Below, one piece after another: positions 14,814-21,905 of a DNA stretch of 24,278 bases. Source of the DNA: an uncultured Parabacteroides sp. GTDB lineage: Bacteria > Bacteroidota > Bacteroidia > Bacteroidales > Tannerellaceae. Both the position numbers and the translations under genes were made by a program. How positions within the stretch are numbered: position 1 is the stretch's first letter; every line of letters starts with the position of its first letter. Where the stretch lies: positions 1-24,278 of the forward strand of contig CAMTPG010000004.1 in assembly GCA_947074335.1 (NCBI GenBank), given 5' to 3'. The notes beneath the pieces were generated by a model. The model had not been told where the DNA came from and made no database searches. It was given only the letters and a program-made list of their open reading frames with translations.

Positions 14814-15790
14814 TGAAAAGAAATATTGCCATTATAGCCGGAGGATATTCTTCCGAAATTGTGGTCTCCCTGAAGAGTGCCGAAGGTATCTTCTCGTTTA
14901 TGGATCACGACAAATATAATGTGTATATCCTGCTGATTACCGAAAACGAATGGCTGGTAAAGGTAAACAGCGATGAAACGGTTGCTGTAAACAAAAATGA
15001 TTTCAGCTTTTCGGTAAACGGCGAACGTATCCGTTTCGATTTTGCCTACATTACCATTCACGGCACGCCGGGCGAAAACGGTTTGCTGCAGGGTTATCTG
15101 GAGATGCTGCATATTCCTTATTCTTCGTGCAATGCATTTGTAAGTGCGCTGACATTTAATAAATTTGCATGTAATCAGTATCTGAAAGGTTTTGGTGTAC
15201 AGGTGGCGCCGTCCATTCATTTGTTTGAAGGCGAAACGGTGACGGATGAGGCGGTAACCGCACAGCTCGGACTGCCGGTTTTTGTTAAACCCAATGATGG
15301 CGGCAGCAGTTTCGGTATAACAAAAGTGAAAACAGCGGCCGAAATTCAGCCGGCAATTGCTAAAGCTTTTAAAGAAGGAAAAGAAGTTGTTATAGAAAGT
15401 TATATTGCCGGAACAGAAGTAACCTGCGGTTGTTATAATGTGAAGGGTCAGGTTGTCGTTTTCCCTTTAACCGAAGTGGTTACAGACAATGAGTTTTTTG
15501 ATTTTGATGCTAAATATAACGGCCAGGTAGACGAAATTACGCCGGCACGTATCTCTGTGGAACTGACAAAACAGATTCAGGAGGAAACGGCGCGTATTTA
15601 TAAGCTTTTGGGCGCAAATGGAATTATCCGGATTGATTACATCATAACGGCCGAACACGGACCGCTGATGCTGGAGATCAACACGACGCCGGGAATGACA
15701 GCCACCAGTTTTATCCCGCAACAGGTGCGTGCTGCCGGACTCGAGATTAAACAGGTGATAAGTGATATTATTGAAAATGAGTTTAAGTAA
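14810..15790 (+). CDS. ddl: D-alanine--D-alanine ligase
   Basis: 326 residues, near the family's usual length. The enzyme joins two D-Ala with ATP for peptidoglycan precursors, in the cytoplasm. Visible signs: an N-terminal IAGGYSSEIVVSLKSAEG (the usual GGxSxEHxVS region, here with EIVVS), ITIHGTPGENGLLQGYLE, the ATP-grasp loop VKPNDGGSSFGI, the omega-loop FFDFDAKY, whose Lys-Tyr is typical of D-Ala-D-Ala rather than D-Ala-D-Lac ligases, and the metal site MLEINTTPGMTATSFIP. It overlaps rluD by four bases; a second ATG at 14813 would shorten it by one residue. The normal Glu-His near the start is replaced (SSEIVV), which may matter little. Confidence 0.95.
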   Translation: MMKRNIAIIAGGYSSEIVVSLKSAEGIFSFMDHDKYNVYILLITENEWLVKVNSDETVAVNKNDFSFSVNGERIRFDFAYITIHGTPGENGLLQGYLEMLHIPYSSCNAFVSALTFNKFACNQYLKGFGVQVAPSIHLFEGETVTDEAVTAQLGLPVFVKPNDGGSSFGITKVKTAAEIQPAIAKAFKEGKEVVIESYIAGTEVTCGCYNVKGQVVVFPLTEVVTDNEFFDFDAKYNGQVDEITPARISVELTKQIQEETARIYKLLGANGIIRIDYIITAEHGPLMLEINTTPGMTATSFIPQQVRAAGLEIKQVISDIIENEFK

Positions 15791-15795
15791 AAAAT

Positions 15796-16956
15796 ATGGA
15801 TACAGCTATTCCTGATAAGTTTAACGATATTCGTCCGCTGAACGACAGTGAGGTGAAGGATGCAATCGAATTGCTTGTTTCCAATGCGGATTTTGAGCGT
15901 GCTTATCGCTATATAGATCCCAATGTAGACTGGAATGCTTTCTCTGCATTGATGCGCAGCTTTAAAACTAAATATGATTTTAAAGCGCATCTGGCTTTTA
16001 AAGCCGTAATGGAGGTGGCAAACCGTACTACTTTTTCGTTGACTATTTCCGGCAAAAGCCGGTTACCCGAAGATAAAAGTCCCTGTACTTTTATATCGAA
16101 TCACCGCGATATCGTGCTCGATGCCGCTTTTCTGAATATCATGCTGTACGAAATCGGATATGGCATGACGCAGGTGGCTATCGGCGATAACCTGCTGGTT
16201 CGTCCCTGGATTAAAACACTGGTTCGGTTAAATAACAGTTTTCTGGTGAAACGTAATGTGCCGGTGCGACAGATGCTTGAAGTGAGTCGCACATTGTCCG
16301 AATACATTCGCTATACCATCAATACCACCAAAGAGTCAATCTGGATTGCACAACGCGAAGGCCGTGCCAAAGATTCCGACGACCGTACACAGGGCAGCGT
16401 GCTGAAGATGCTGAATATGAGCGGAGAAAAAGATATCATCTCTAATTTGATGGAGCTGAATATTTTTCCGGTCGCTATCTCTTACGAATATGATCCCTGC
16501 GATTTTCTGAAAGCCAAAGAGTTTCAGGAAAAACGGGATAATCCTGATTTTGTGAAGAGTCAGCGCGACGATCTGGTCAGTATGGAAACCGGATTGCTGA
16601 ACAATAAGGGGCGTGTGCATTTTACGCTCACCAACTCAATCAATGATGAGCTGGATAAGCTGGATCGCTCGCTGGATCGCAATGAGATGATCTCGGCCAT
16701 TGCCGGCATTATCGATCGGCAGATTTATTTGCATTATCGTTTCTATGCCTGCAATTATGTAGCCTACGATATGTTGTATCAGACCAATCGTTTTGCCGAT
16801 AATTACGGACTGGAAGATAAACGCAAATTCGACAGTTATCTGCAGACGCAGTTAAATAAAATTGATCTGCCCAATAAGGATGAGGTGTATCTGCGCCGGA
16901 AATTGTTGGAGATGTATTCGAATCCGCTGAAGAATTATTTGTCGGTGGTAGATTGA
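15796..16956 (+). CDS. Acyltransferase of the glycerol-phosphate/lysophospholipid family (PlsB/PlsC-like)
   Basis: 386 residues, last gene of the PASTA-rluD-ddl operon, five bases after ddl. The acyltransferase core is recognisable: CTFISNHRDIVLDAAFLN (98-115) as the catalytic His region, NSFLVKRN as the second block, WIAQREGRAKDSDDRTQ as the third (an EGR replacing the PEGTR form) and FPVAISYEYDPCD as the fourth. His103 should be the catalytic base. Its second aspartate is six residues on (HRDIVLD) rather than five as in the HX4D rule. No obvious membrane helix is seen, so it is perhaps peripheral. The likely role is phospholipid or lipid-A-related acyl transfer; the acceptor is not clear. 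Confidence 0.82.
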   Translation: MDTAIPDKFNDIRPLNDSEVKDAIELLVSNADFERAYRYIDPNVDWNAFSALMRSFKTKYDFKAHLAFKAVMEVANRTTFSLTISGKSRLPEDKSPCTFISNHRDIVLDAAFLNIMLYEIGYGMTQVAIGDNLLVRPWIKTLVRLNNSFLVKRNVPVRQMLEVSRTLSEYIRYTINTTKESIWIAQREGRAKDSDDRTQGSVLKMLNMSGEKDIISNLMELNIFPVAISYEYDPCDFLKAKEFQEKRDNPDFVKSQRDDLVSMETGLLNNKGRVHFTLTNSINDELDKLDRSLDRNEMISAIAGIIDRQIYLHYRFYACNYVAYDMLYQTNRFADNYGLEDKRKFDSYLQTQLNKIDLPNKDEVYLRRKLLEMYSNPLKNYLSVVD

Positions 16957-16979
16957 TACCGCAAAAACAGGATAGATAT

Positions 16980-17017
16980 AAAAAGGTTCGCTTTCAGAAA
17001 AGCGGGCCTTTTTTTGT
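16980..17017 (+). terminator. Intrinsic terminator of the PASTA-rluD-ddl-acyltransferase operon
   Basis: A 13-bp stem with two G-U pairs: AAAGGTTCGCTTT (16982-16994) with AAAGCGGGCCTTT, a 4-base loop and a run of seven T. It begins about 25 bases after the acyltransferase stop. Confidence 0.88.
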
Positions 17018-17099
17018 GTATGATCTGTCGTTATAATAATATCATAAAATATGTTTCTTAACATATTACTGCGAAGAATAATTCAGCAGTTTGATACCT

Positions 17100-17107
17100 T
17101 ATCTTTG
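17100..17107 (+). promoter_or_regulatory. Predicted -7 element of rocD-rocF
   Basis: TATCTTTG matches TAnnTTTG, 28 bases before the ATG at 17136. No good TTTG lies 19 bases upstream, so an activator may be needed; that is a guess. Confidence 0.45.
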
Positions 17108-17135
17108 AACCTGATACTAATATAATACAAGATTT

Positions 17136-18344
17136 ATGAAACCAACAGATTATATCCGGCGCGAAGAGCAATATGGCGCGCATAATTATCATCCGCTGCC
17201 GGTAGTGCTTGAAAGCGGAAAAGGCGTTTTTGTATGGGATGTAGAGGGCAAAAAGTATTATGATTTCCTGTCGGGCTATTCGGCGCTGAGTCAGGGACAC
17301 TGCCATCCGCACATCATCCGCGCACTGACCGGGCAGGCCGAAAAGTTAACCCTGGTTTCGCGCGCCTTCTACTCGGATGTGCTGGGCGAATATATGGAGT
17401 TTGCCTGCAAATTCTTCGGATATGATAAATTGCTGCCCATGAATACGGGCGCTGAGGCGGTAGAGACGGCGCTGAAGCTGGCTCGTCGCTGGGGATATGC
17501 CGTGAAGGGTGTACAACCCGGTGAGGCAAAGATCGTTGTGTGTCGCGAGAACTTCCACGGACGTACCATTTCGATTATATCCATGAGTACCGATCCGTCA
17601 TCGTATGCCGGTTTCGGTCCTTATACTCCGGGATTCATTCAGATTCCTTATAATGATGCGGATGCACTCGAAACGGCGCTTGCCGATGCTTCGGTTGTCG
17701 GTTTTCTGGTGGAACCGATACAGGGCGAAGCGGGCGTGGTTGTTCCCGACGAGGGTTATCTGAGTCGCTGTTATGCACTTTGTAAACAACATAACGTACT
17801 CTTTATTGCCGATGAGGTACAAACCGGCATCGGTCGCACCGGCAAATTGCTGGCCTGCGATTACGAAGCGGTGCATCCCGATATTCTGATTCTGGGCAAA
17901 GCGCTTTCGGGAGGTGTTACTCCGGTATCGGCCGTGTTTGCCAATGATGAAATTATGCTGACCATTAAACCGGGTGAGCATGGCTCTACCTATGGCGGAA
18001 ATCCGCTGGCAGCGCGTGTGGGTATTGCGGCTCTCGAGGTGGTGCGCGACGAAAATCTGTCGGAAAATGCTGCCGTTGCAGGCCGGCTGTTTCGTGAAGA
18101 GATGGAAAAGTACCGGCATCCCATGATTCGGAAAGTACGCGGCAAAGGGTTGCTGAATGCGGTGGTAACCGAACCCGGCAACGGAAAAACGGCCTGGGAT
18201 ATTTGTCTGGCGCTGAAAGAAAACGGCCTGATAGCCAAGCCTACACACGATCATATCATCCGCTTTACGCCACCGCTGGTGATTACCCGCGAAGAGATGC
18301 TGGATGCACTGGCAATTATACAGAAAACCTTCGATCAGTTTTAA
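17136..18344 (+). CDS. rocD: Ornithine aminotransferase
   Basis: 402 residues, normal for the family. It is a class III PLP enzyme that turns ornithine and 2-oxoglutarate into glutamate semialdehyde and glutamate. Signs: YDFLSGYSALSQGHCHPHII (the OAT-specific N-terminal region), PMNTGAEAVETALKLAR for phosphate binding, ENFHGRTISIISMSTDP, EPIQGEAGVVVP, ADEVQTGIGRTG (Asp226 on the PLP ring nitrogen) and ILGKALSGG, where Lys255 forms the Schiff base, plus GSTYGGNPLA. The SAL and GHCHP features separate it from acetylornithine aminotransferase, whose N-terminus differs. It lies three bases before rocF, giving two consecutive steps of arginine breakdown. Confidence 0.95.
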   Translation: MKPTDYIRREEQYGAHNYHPLPVVLESGKGVFVWDVEGKKYYDFLSGYSALSQGHCHPHIIRALTGQAEKLTLVSRAFYSDVLGEYMEFACKFFGYDKLLPMNTGAEAVETALKLARRWGYAVKGVQPGEAKIVVCRENFHGRTISIISMSTDPSSYAGFGPYTPGFIQIPYNDADALETALADASVVGFLVEPIQGEAGVVVPDEGYLSRCYALCKQHNVLFIADEVQTGIGRTGKLLACDYEAVHPDILILGKALSGGVTPVSAVFANDEIMLTIKPGEHGSTYGGNPLAARVGIAALEVVRDENLSENAAVAGRLFREEMEKYRHPMIRKVRGKGLLNAVVTEPGNGKTAWDICLALKENGLIAKPTHDHIIRFTPPLVITREEMLDALAIIQKTFDQF

Positions 18345-18347
18345 GCT

Positions 18348-19244
18348 ATGAAAATAAATGTAATTGGTGTACCCCTGAATCTGGGGTGCGACCGAAACGG
18401 CGTGGAGCGTGCTCCGAATCATCTGCGTGAACGCGGATTGATGCGCTTGATTCGTGAGAACGGACATCGGGCATTCGATCTGGGGAATTTGTATGTTCCG
18501 CCGGTTTCGGAAGAGGATAAATATGCACTGAGTCATACAATGAAATACCTCGATCAAATCGTGGAGGTAAATAATAATCTGGCCGAGCTGGTGTATGATA
18601 CGTTGCGCGGCGGTGCATTTCCGCTGGTCATAGGCGGCGATCATTCGCTGGGACTGGGCAGTGCTTCAGGCGTAGGAAAATGTTATGAGGATTTTGGCAT
18701 CATCTGGCTTGATGCGCATGGCGATATCAATACCAACGAAACATCACCCAGCGGAAATATTCACGGTATGCCGCTCAGTGCCCTGATGGGCATGGGCAGC
18801 GAAGCTTTGGTGAATGTCTATGCGCCGGGTAATAAAGTGAATCCGCAAAATGTATTTCTGGTGGGAACACGCAGTCTGGATGAGGGCGAACTCGAACTGA
18901 TCGAACGTGAACAGCTGAGTGTTTATACCATGGATCTGATCCGCAGCGAAGGCATTGATTTTGTAGCCGCAGATATCCGCAAGAAACTGAAGGAACGTAA
19001 AATACGCAACGTGCATTTCAGCATTGATGTAGACAGCATCGATCCGGATTATGCACCGGGCACCGGAACCTGTGTGCCTGAGGGTTTAATTCCCGCCGAG
19101 TTCATGTCGTTTGTCGAAGATATGCTGTCCACCAACCTGGTCAAATCCATGGATCTGGTAGAACTCAATCCCGACCTGGATCACGGAGATAAAACAACGA
19201 CACTTTGTCTGGATATTATCGGAGCTATAACAAAGCATTTATAA
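18348..19244 (+). CDS. rocF: Arginase
   Basis: 298 residues, a typical bacterial arginase. It hydrolyses arginine to ornithine and urea with two Mn2+. Ligands are all present: His99 in GGDHSLG, Asp122, His124 and Asp126 in LDAHGDIN, Asp227 and Asp229 in SIDVDSIDP. The substrate loop NTNETSPSGNIHGMPL (128-143) is the arginase form, unlike agmatinase or formimidoylglutamase. The N-terminus (VIGVPLNLGCDRNGVERAP) is also arginase-like. Together with rocD, it converts arginine to glutamate semialdehyde. No urease or arginine transporter is nearby. No clear terminator follows; the 270-base gap to the convergent tamL shows only a weak 7-bp hairpin (19297-19317). Confidence 0.95.
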   Translation: MKINVIGVPLNLGCDRNGVERAPNHLRERGLMRLIRENGHRAFDLGNLYVPPVSEEDKYALSHTMKYLDQIVEVNNNLAELVYDTLRGGAFPLVIGGDHSLGLGSASGVGKCYEDFGIIWLDAHGDINTNETSPSGNIHGMPLSALMGMGSEALVNVYAPGNKVNPQNVFLVGTRSLDEGELELIEREQLSVYTMDLIRSEGIDFVAADIRKKLKERKIRNVHFSIDVDSIDPDYAPGTGTCVPEGLIPAEFMSFVEDMLSTNLVKSMDLVELNPDLDHGDKTTTLCLDIIGAITKHL

Positions 19245-19514
19245 TCCGGATACCGAACCGATCCTGATTACTTTACTGTAACATGAATCAAAATGAATCT
19301 ATTCAATGACAATAGATCTTTGACTTTCTGATTTAAATAGTGTATACATCGACAGCCCCAAATCAGATTTGCCCGACTGATATACGGATGGATTGACCGG
19401 ATCTATCCGTGTATCAGTTTGTGCAAAACGGAATATCTGTTTCTGAAATGATAACGGATTAGTAATCCATATGAAAATGAAACAGCGAATCGGAATCAAT
19501 CTTAAAGCCTGTCA

Positions 19515-21905
19515 TCAGAAAGGATAACCCACTGCCAGGTGCAGCGCATTTCCGTCTCTGAAATGAGGAATATTGAAATAACCCTTCTTTTTTGTTTCAT
19601 AAGGCACATGGAGTCCGATACCCCAGTCGAGTCGGATCACTATAAAGGTGAAATCATAGCGCAATCCCACACCGGTTCCAAGAGCAATCTGTTTGAAGAA
19701 ATGTTTGCCGCTCAGCTGTCCGCCCGGACGTGCCGGATCATTTCGCAACAGCCAGACATTCCCGGCATCCAGAAATGTGGCGCCATGCAGATCACCCAAA
19801 ATCGGGAATCGGTATTCCAGATTGGCTTCGATCTTAATATCGCCGGTTTCATCTAAATAACCATATTTCTGATCGCTCGGATGAAAACTACCCGGGCCGA
19901 TGCTGCGAACCGTAAAAGCGCGGATGCTGTTGGCACCGCCGATGTAGAATTGTTCGATATAGGGTACTGTATTTGAGTTGCCGTAACTGTAGGCAATGCC
20001 GCCCATTAAGCGGCTTACCAGATGTTGTCCGTTTCCCAGATTATAGTTGTAACGAATTTCATTGGTGACCTTCAGAAACTGGGAGAATTTATTGCCAAAG
20101 AGTTTTTTATCCATCTTATTAAATTTCTTGCCTGCAATGGCATACAGTCCGTCCAGAATATTCCCGGATTGCGAGATGGAGGCCTGATACCAGATGTGGT
20201 TACGTTTGCTGGTGATCGGCGAATCATCATATGTATAGGTATATCCGATTACGGGGATGAACTGATTGTCGAGACTTCGTTTCAGCGCCGGATTAGCTGT
20301 GGTAATTGAATCAAAAGCCTGTGTGGTGCGCTGTAGCAGCGAGTAAGTCAGTTTAAAAGGTATAATCGAATGGTAGCTGGTTGCCGTAGGCTGGAAATCA
20401 TAAGAAGCACCGCCGCCAAAGGCCAACAGCTTAAAGAAGCGTGCCCGGTTGATCTGATCCGCATAAATGCGGAACGAAGTGCTCGACGGATATTTCATAT
20501 TATGCTTATAAATCTTCGGAAAAATGATATGCGGAAAGGTCAGTGTTGCATTGACTCCGAATTCCCAGCTGTTGATTGAGGTGCTGTTTTTAATTTTCTT
20601 TCCGGTTTGCCATTCGTAGGAACCGCGTAGCGATACATTAAAAGTTTCACCGCCATGGAAAATATTGCGTTTGGTGATACTGAATACGGCTCCCGGTCCT
20701 GTCAGATCACTGCTTTTGGTCGTGACATTGAATTCCAGTTCGCCATCTAATGGAAGGTCATAAACCGAGTTGATGACCAGATTCAATGTATCGCATCCGG
20801 GCATTGTATCTTTGGGCGCATATTGCATTTCCGAATATCTGAAAATATTCAGTCGGGCCAGCTCGGTTTGTGTCTTTTGCTGTTCGGTCTGTGAGTAGAT
20901 ATCACCACGTTTAAACATGATATTATTGTAAAGTACTTTGGGACGTACGCGCAGTTTACTTTCGTAATAGATGGTCAGATCTTTATACTTTACCGAATCG
21001 GTAGGCGGTTCGTTGCCATAGCCGTTTAAGCGTACTGTGATATCTCCGATTTTCCAAGGGCGAAGAATTTCTTGGGGAAGTCCGGGGCGTGTCATGATAT
21101 GCAGAGCTACATGACCGGGATTCATAATGGTATCGGCCTCGTAGGTCAGGAAATTCGGGCGGAAATAATAATAACCGCTGTTACGTAACAAGGTGGAAAC
21201 GCGGTCGCGTTCATTTTCCAGGTTATTTACATTGAAGATATCTCCTTTATGCAGCAGTGTTTTTCCGATATTAGCCATTACCAGACTGTCGATTACCGGA
21301 TTCATGTTGATATAAGCTATACTGTCGTACGTATAGGGTTTATTCATTTCAACATTGTACGTGATCTTTGCCTTCCGGTGATTCTTGGGATTGTAATCGA
21401 TATCAAACGAAGTTTCTCCTTTAAAGTAACCATATTCCTGCAACAGATTGTAGGCGATTTTACTTCTGATTTCCGGATTAACTTTACTGATGTAAACCGG
21501 TTTGGCTGCCAGTCGTTTGAAAATCCATTTATTGAATTTCCCCTTTTTATTGACAAATTTATTATAAATCCACAAACCCATCGGGAACGGAACGCGGATG
21601 GATGAACTGCCCAGCAAGGCATTATTGGGCGGATAAGATAAAGCCTTTTCAATGTCACTGATGGCGCTGGCAGTCTCTTTTACATATTCCTCGCCATATT
21701 GCACACTGTCATATTTATGAGTGATATTGATCTCTTTGATGCCCGTATAGAGTACTTCACCTTCGGGCAAATTTTTGGTTGTAGAGCAGGAGGTAGCCAG
21801 CAGTACAATAAGGAAAATACTGTACAACCAGCCTCTCTTACCCCATATAGCGGGCAGATAAGAAAGAAATGGGCAGTTAATGTGTATCCTGTTTCTTTGT
21901 TTCAT
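19515..21905 (-). CDS. tamL: TamL: lipoprotein-type Omp85 outer-membrane assembly protein
   Basis: 796 residues. The start is MKQRNRIHINCPFLSYLPAI, then a hydrophobic segment (LYSIFLIVLLATSC) with a lipobox; Cys40 would be lipid-modified. The following STTKNLPEGEVLYTG fits the C-x-T-x-x-x-x-P-x-G-E start known from Bacteroidota TamL proteins. Residues of about 50-370 show POTRA-like units (for example the segments around ITVRLNGYGN and LYNNIMFKRGDIYSQ). From about 380 to the end is a 16-strand-type Omp85 barrel with SIRAFTVRSIGPG at about 660-672, where the usual VRGF/IRGW loop reads IRAF, and a final aromatic residue (VGYPF). It works with TamB in outer-membrane protein or phospholipid transport. 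It overlaps the tamB stop by 29 bases. Confidence 0.92.
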   Translation of the reverse strand: MKQRNRIHINCPFLSYLPAIWGKRGWLYSIFLIVLLATSCSTTKNLPEGEVLYTGIKEINITHKYDSVQYGEEYVKETASAISDIEKALSYPPNNALLGSSSIRVPFPMGLWIYNKFVNKKGKFNKWIFKRLAAKPVYISKVNPEIRSKIAYNLLQEYGYFKGETSFDIDYNPKNHRKAKITYNVEMNKPYTYDSIAYINMNPVIDSLVMANIGKTLLHKGDIFNVNNLENERDRVSTLLRNSGYYYFRPNFLTYEADTIMNPGHVALHIMTRPGLPQEILRPWKIGDITVRLNGYGNEPPTDSVKYKDLTIYYESKLRVRPKVLYNNIMFKRGDIYSQTEQQKTQTELARLNIFRYSEMQYAPKDTMPGCDTLNLVINSVYDLPLDGELEFNVTTKSSDLTGPGAVFSITKRNIFHGGETFNVSLRGSYEWQTGKKIKNSTSINSWEFGVNATLTFPHIIFPKIYKHNMKYPSSTSFRIYADQINRARFFKLLAFGGGASYDFQPTATSYHSIIPFKLTYSLLQRTTQAFDSITTANPALKRSLDNQFIPVIGYTYTYDDSPITSKRNHIWYQASISQSGNILDGLYAIAGKKFNKMDKKLFGNKFSQFLKVTNEIRYNYNLGNGQHLVSRLMGGIAYSYGNSNTVPYIEQFYIGGANSIRAFTVRSIGPGSFHPSDQKYGYLDETGDIKIEANLEYRFPILGDLHGATFLDAGNVWLLRNDPARPGGQLSGKHFFKQIALGTGVGLRYDFTFIVIRLDWGIGLHVPYETKKKGYFNIPHFRDGNALHLAVGYPF

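Noticed and set aside
17598..18644. 348-codon open frame on the minus strand
   Set aside because: It lies entirely opposite rocD and rocF, which have all catalytic residues; its product is His/Gln/Arg-rich with no domain. A shadow frame.
19297..19317. Shared bidirectional terminator between rocF and tamL
   Set aside because: A 7-bp AT-rich stem with a 7-base loop and no T run; too weak to call.
19299..19499. Open frame of 66 codons on the minus strand after tamL
   Set aside because: It starts with TTG, has no recognisable domain, and fills a low-complexity gap between two convergent genes. Probably chance.
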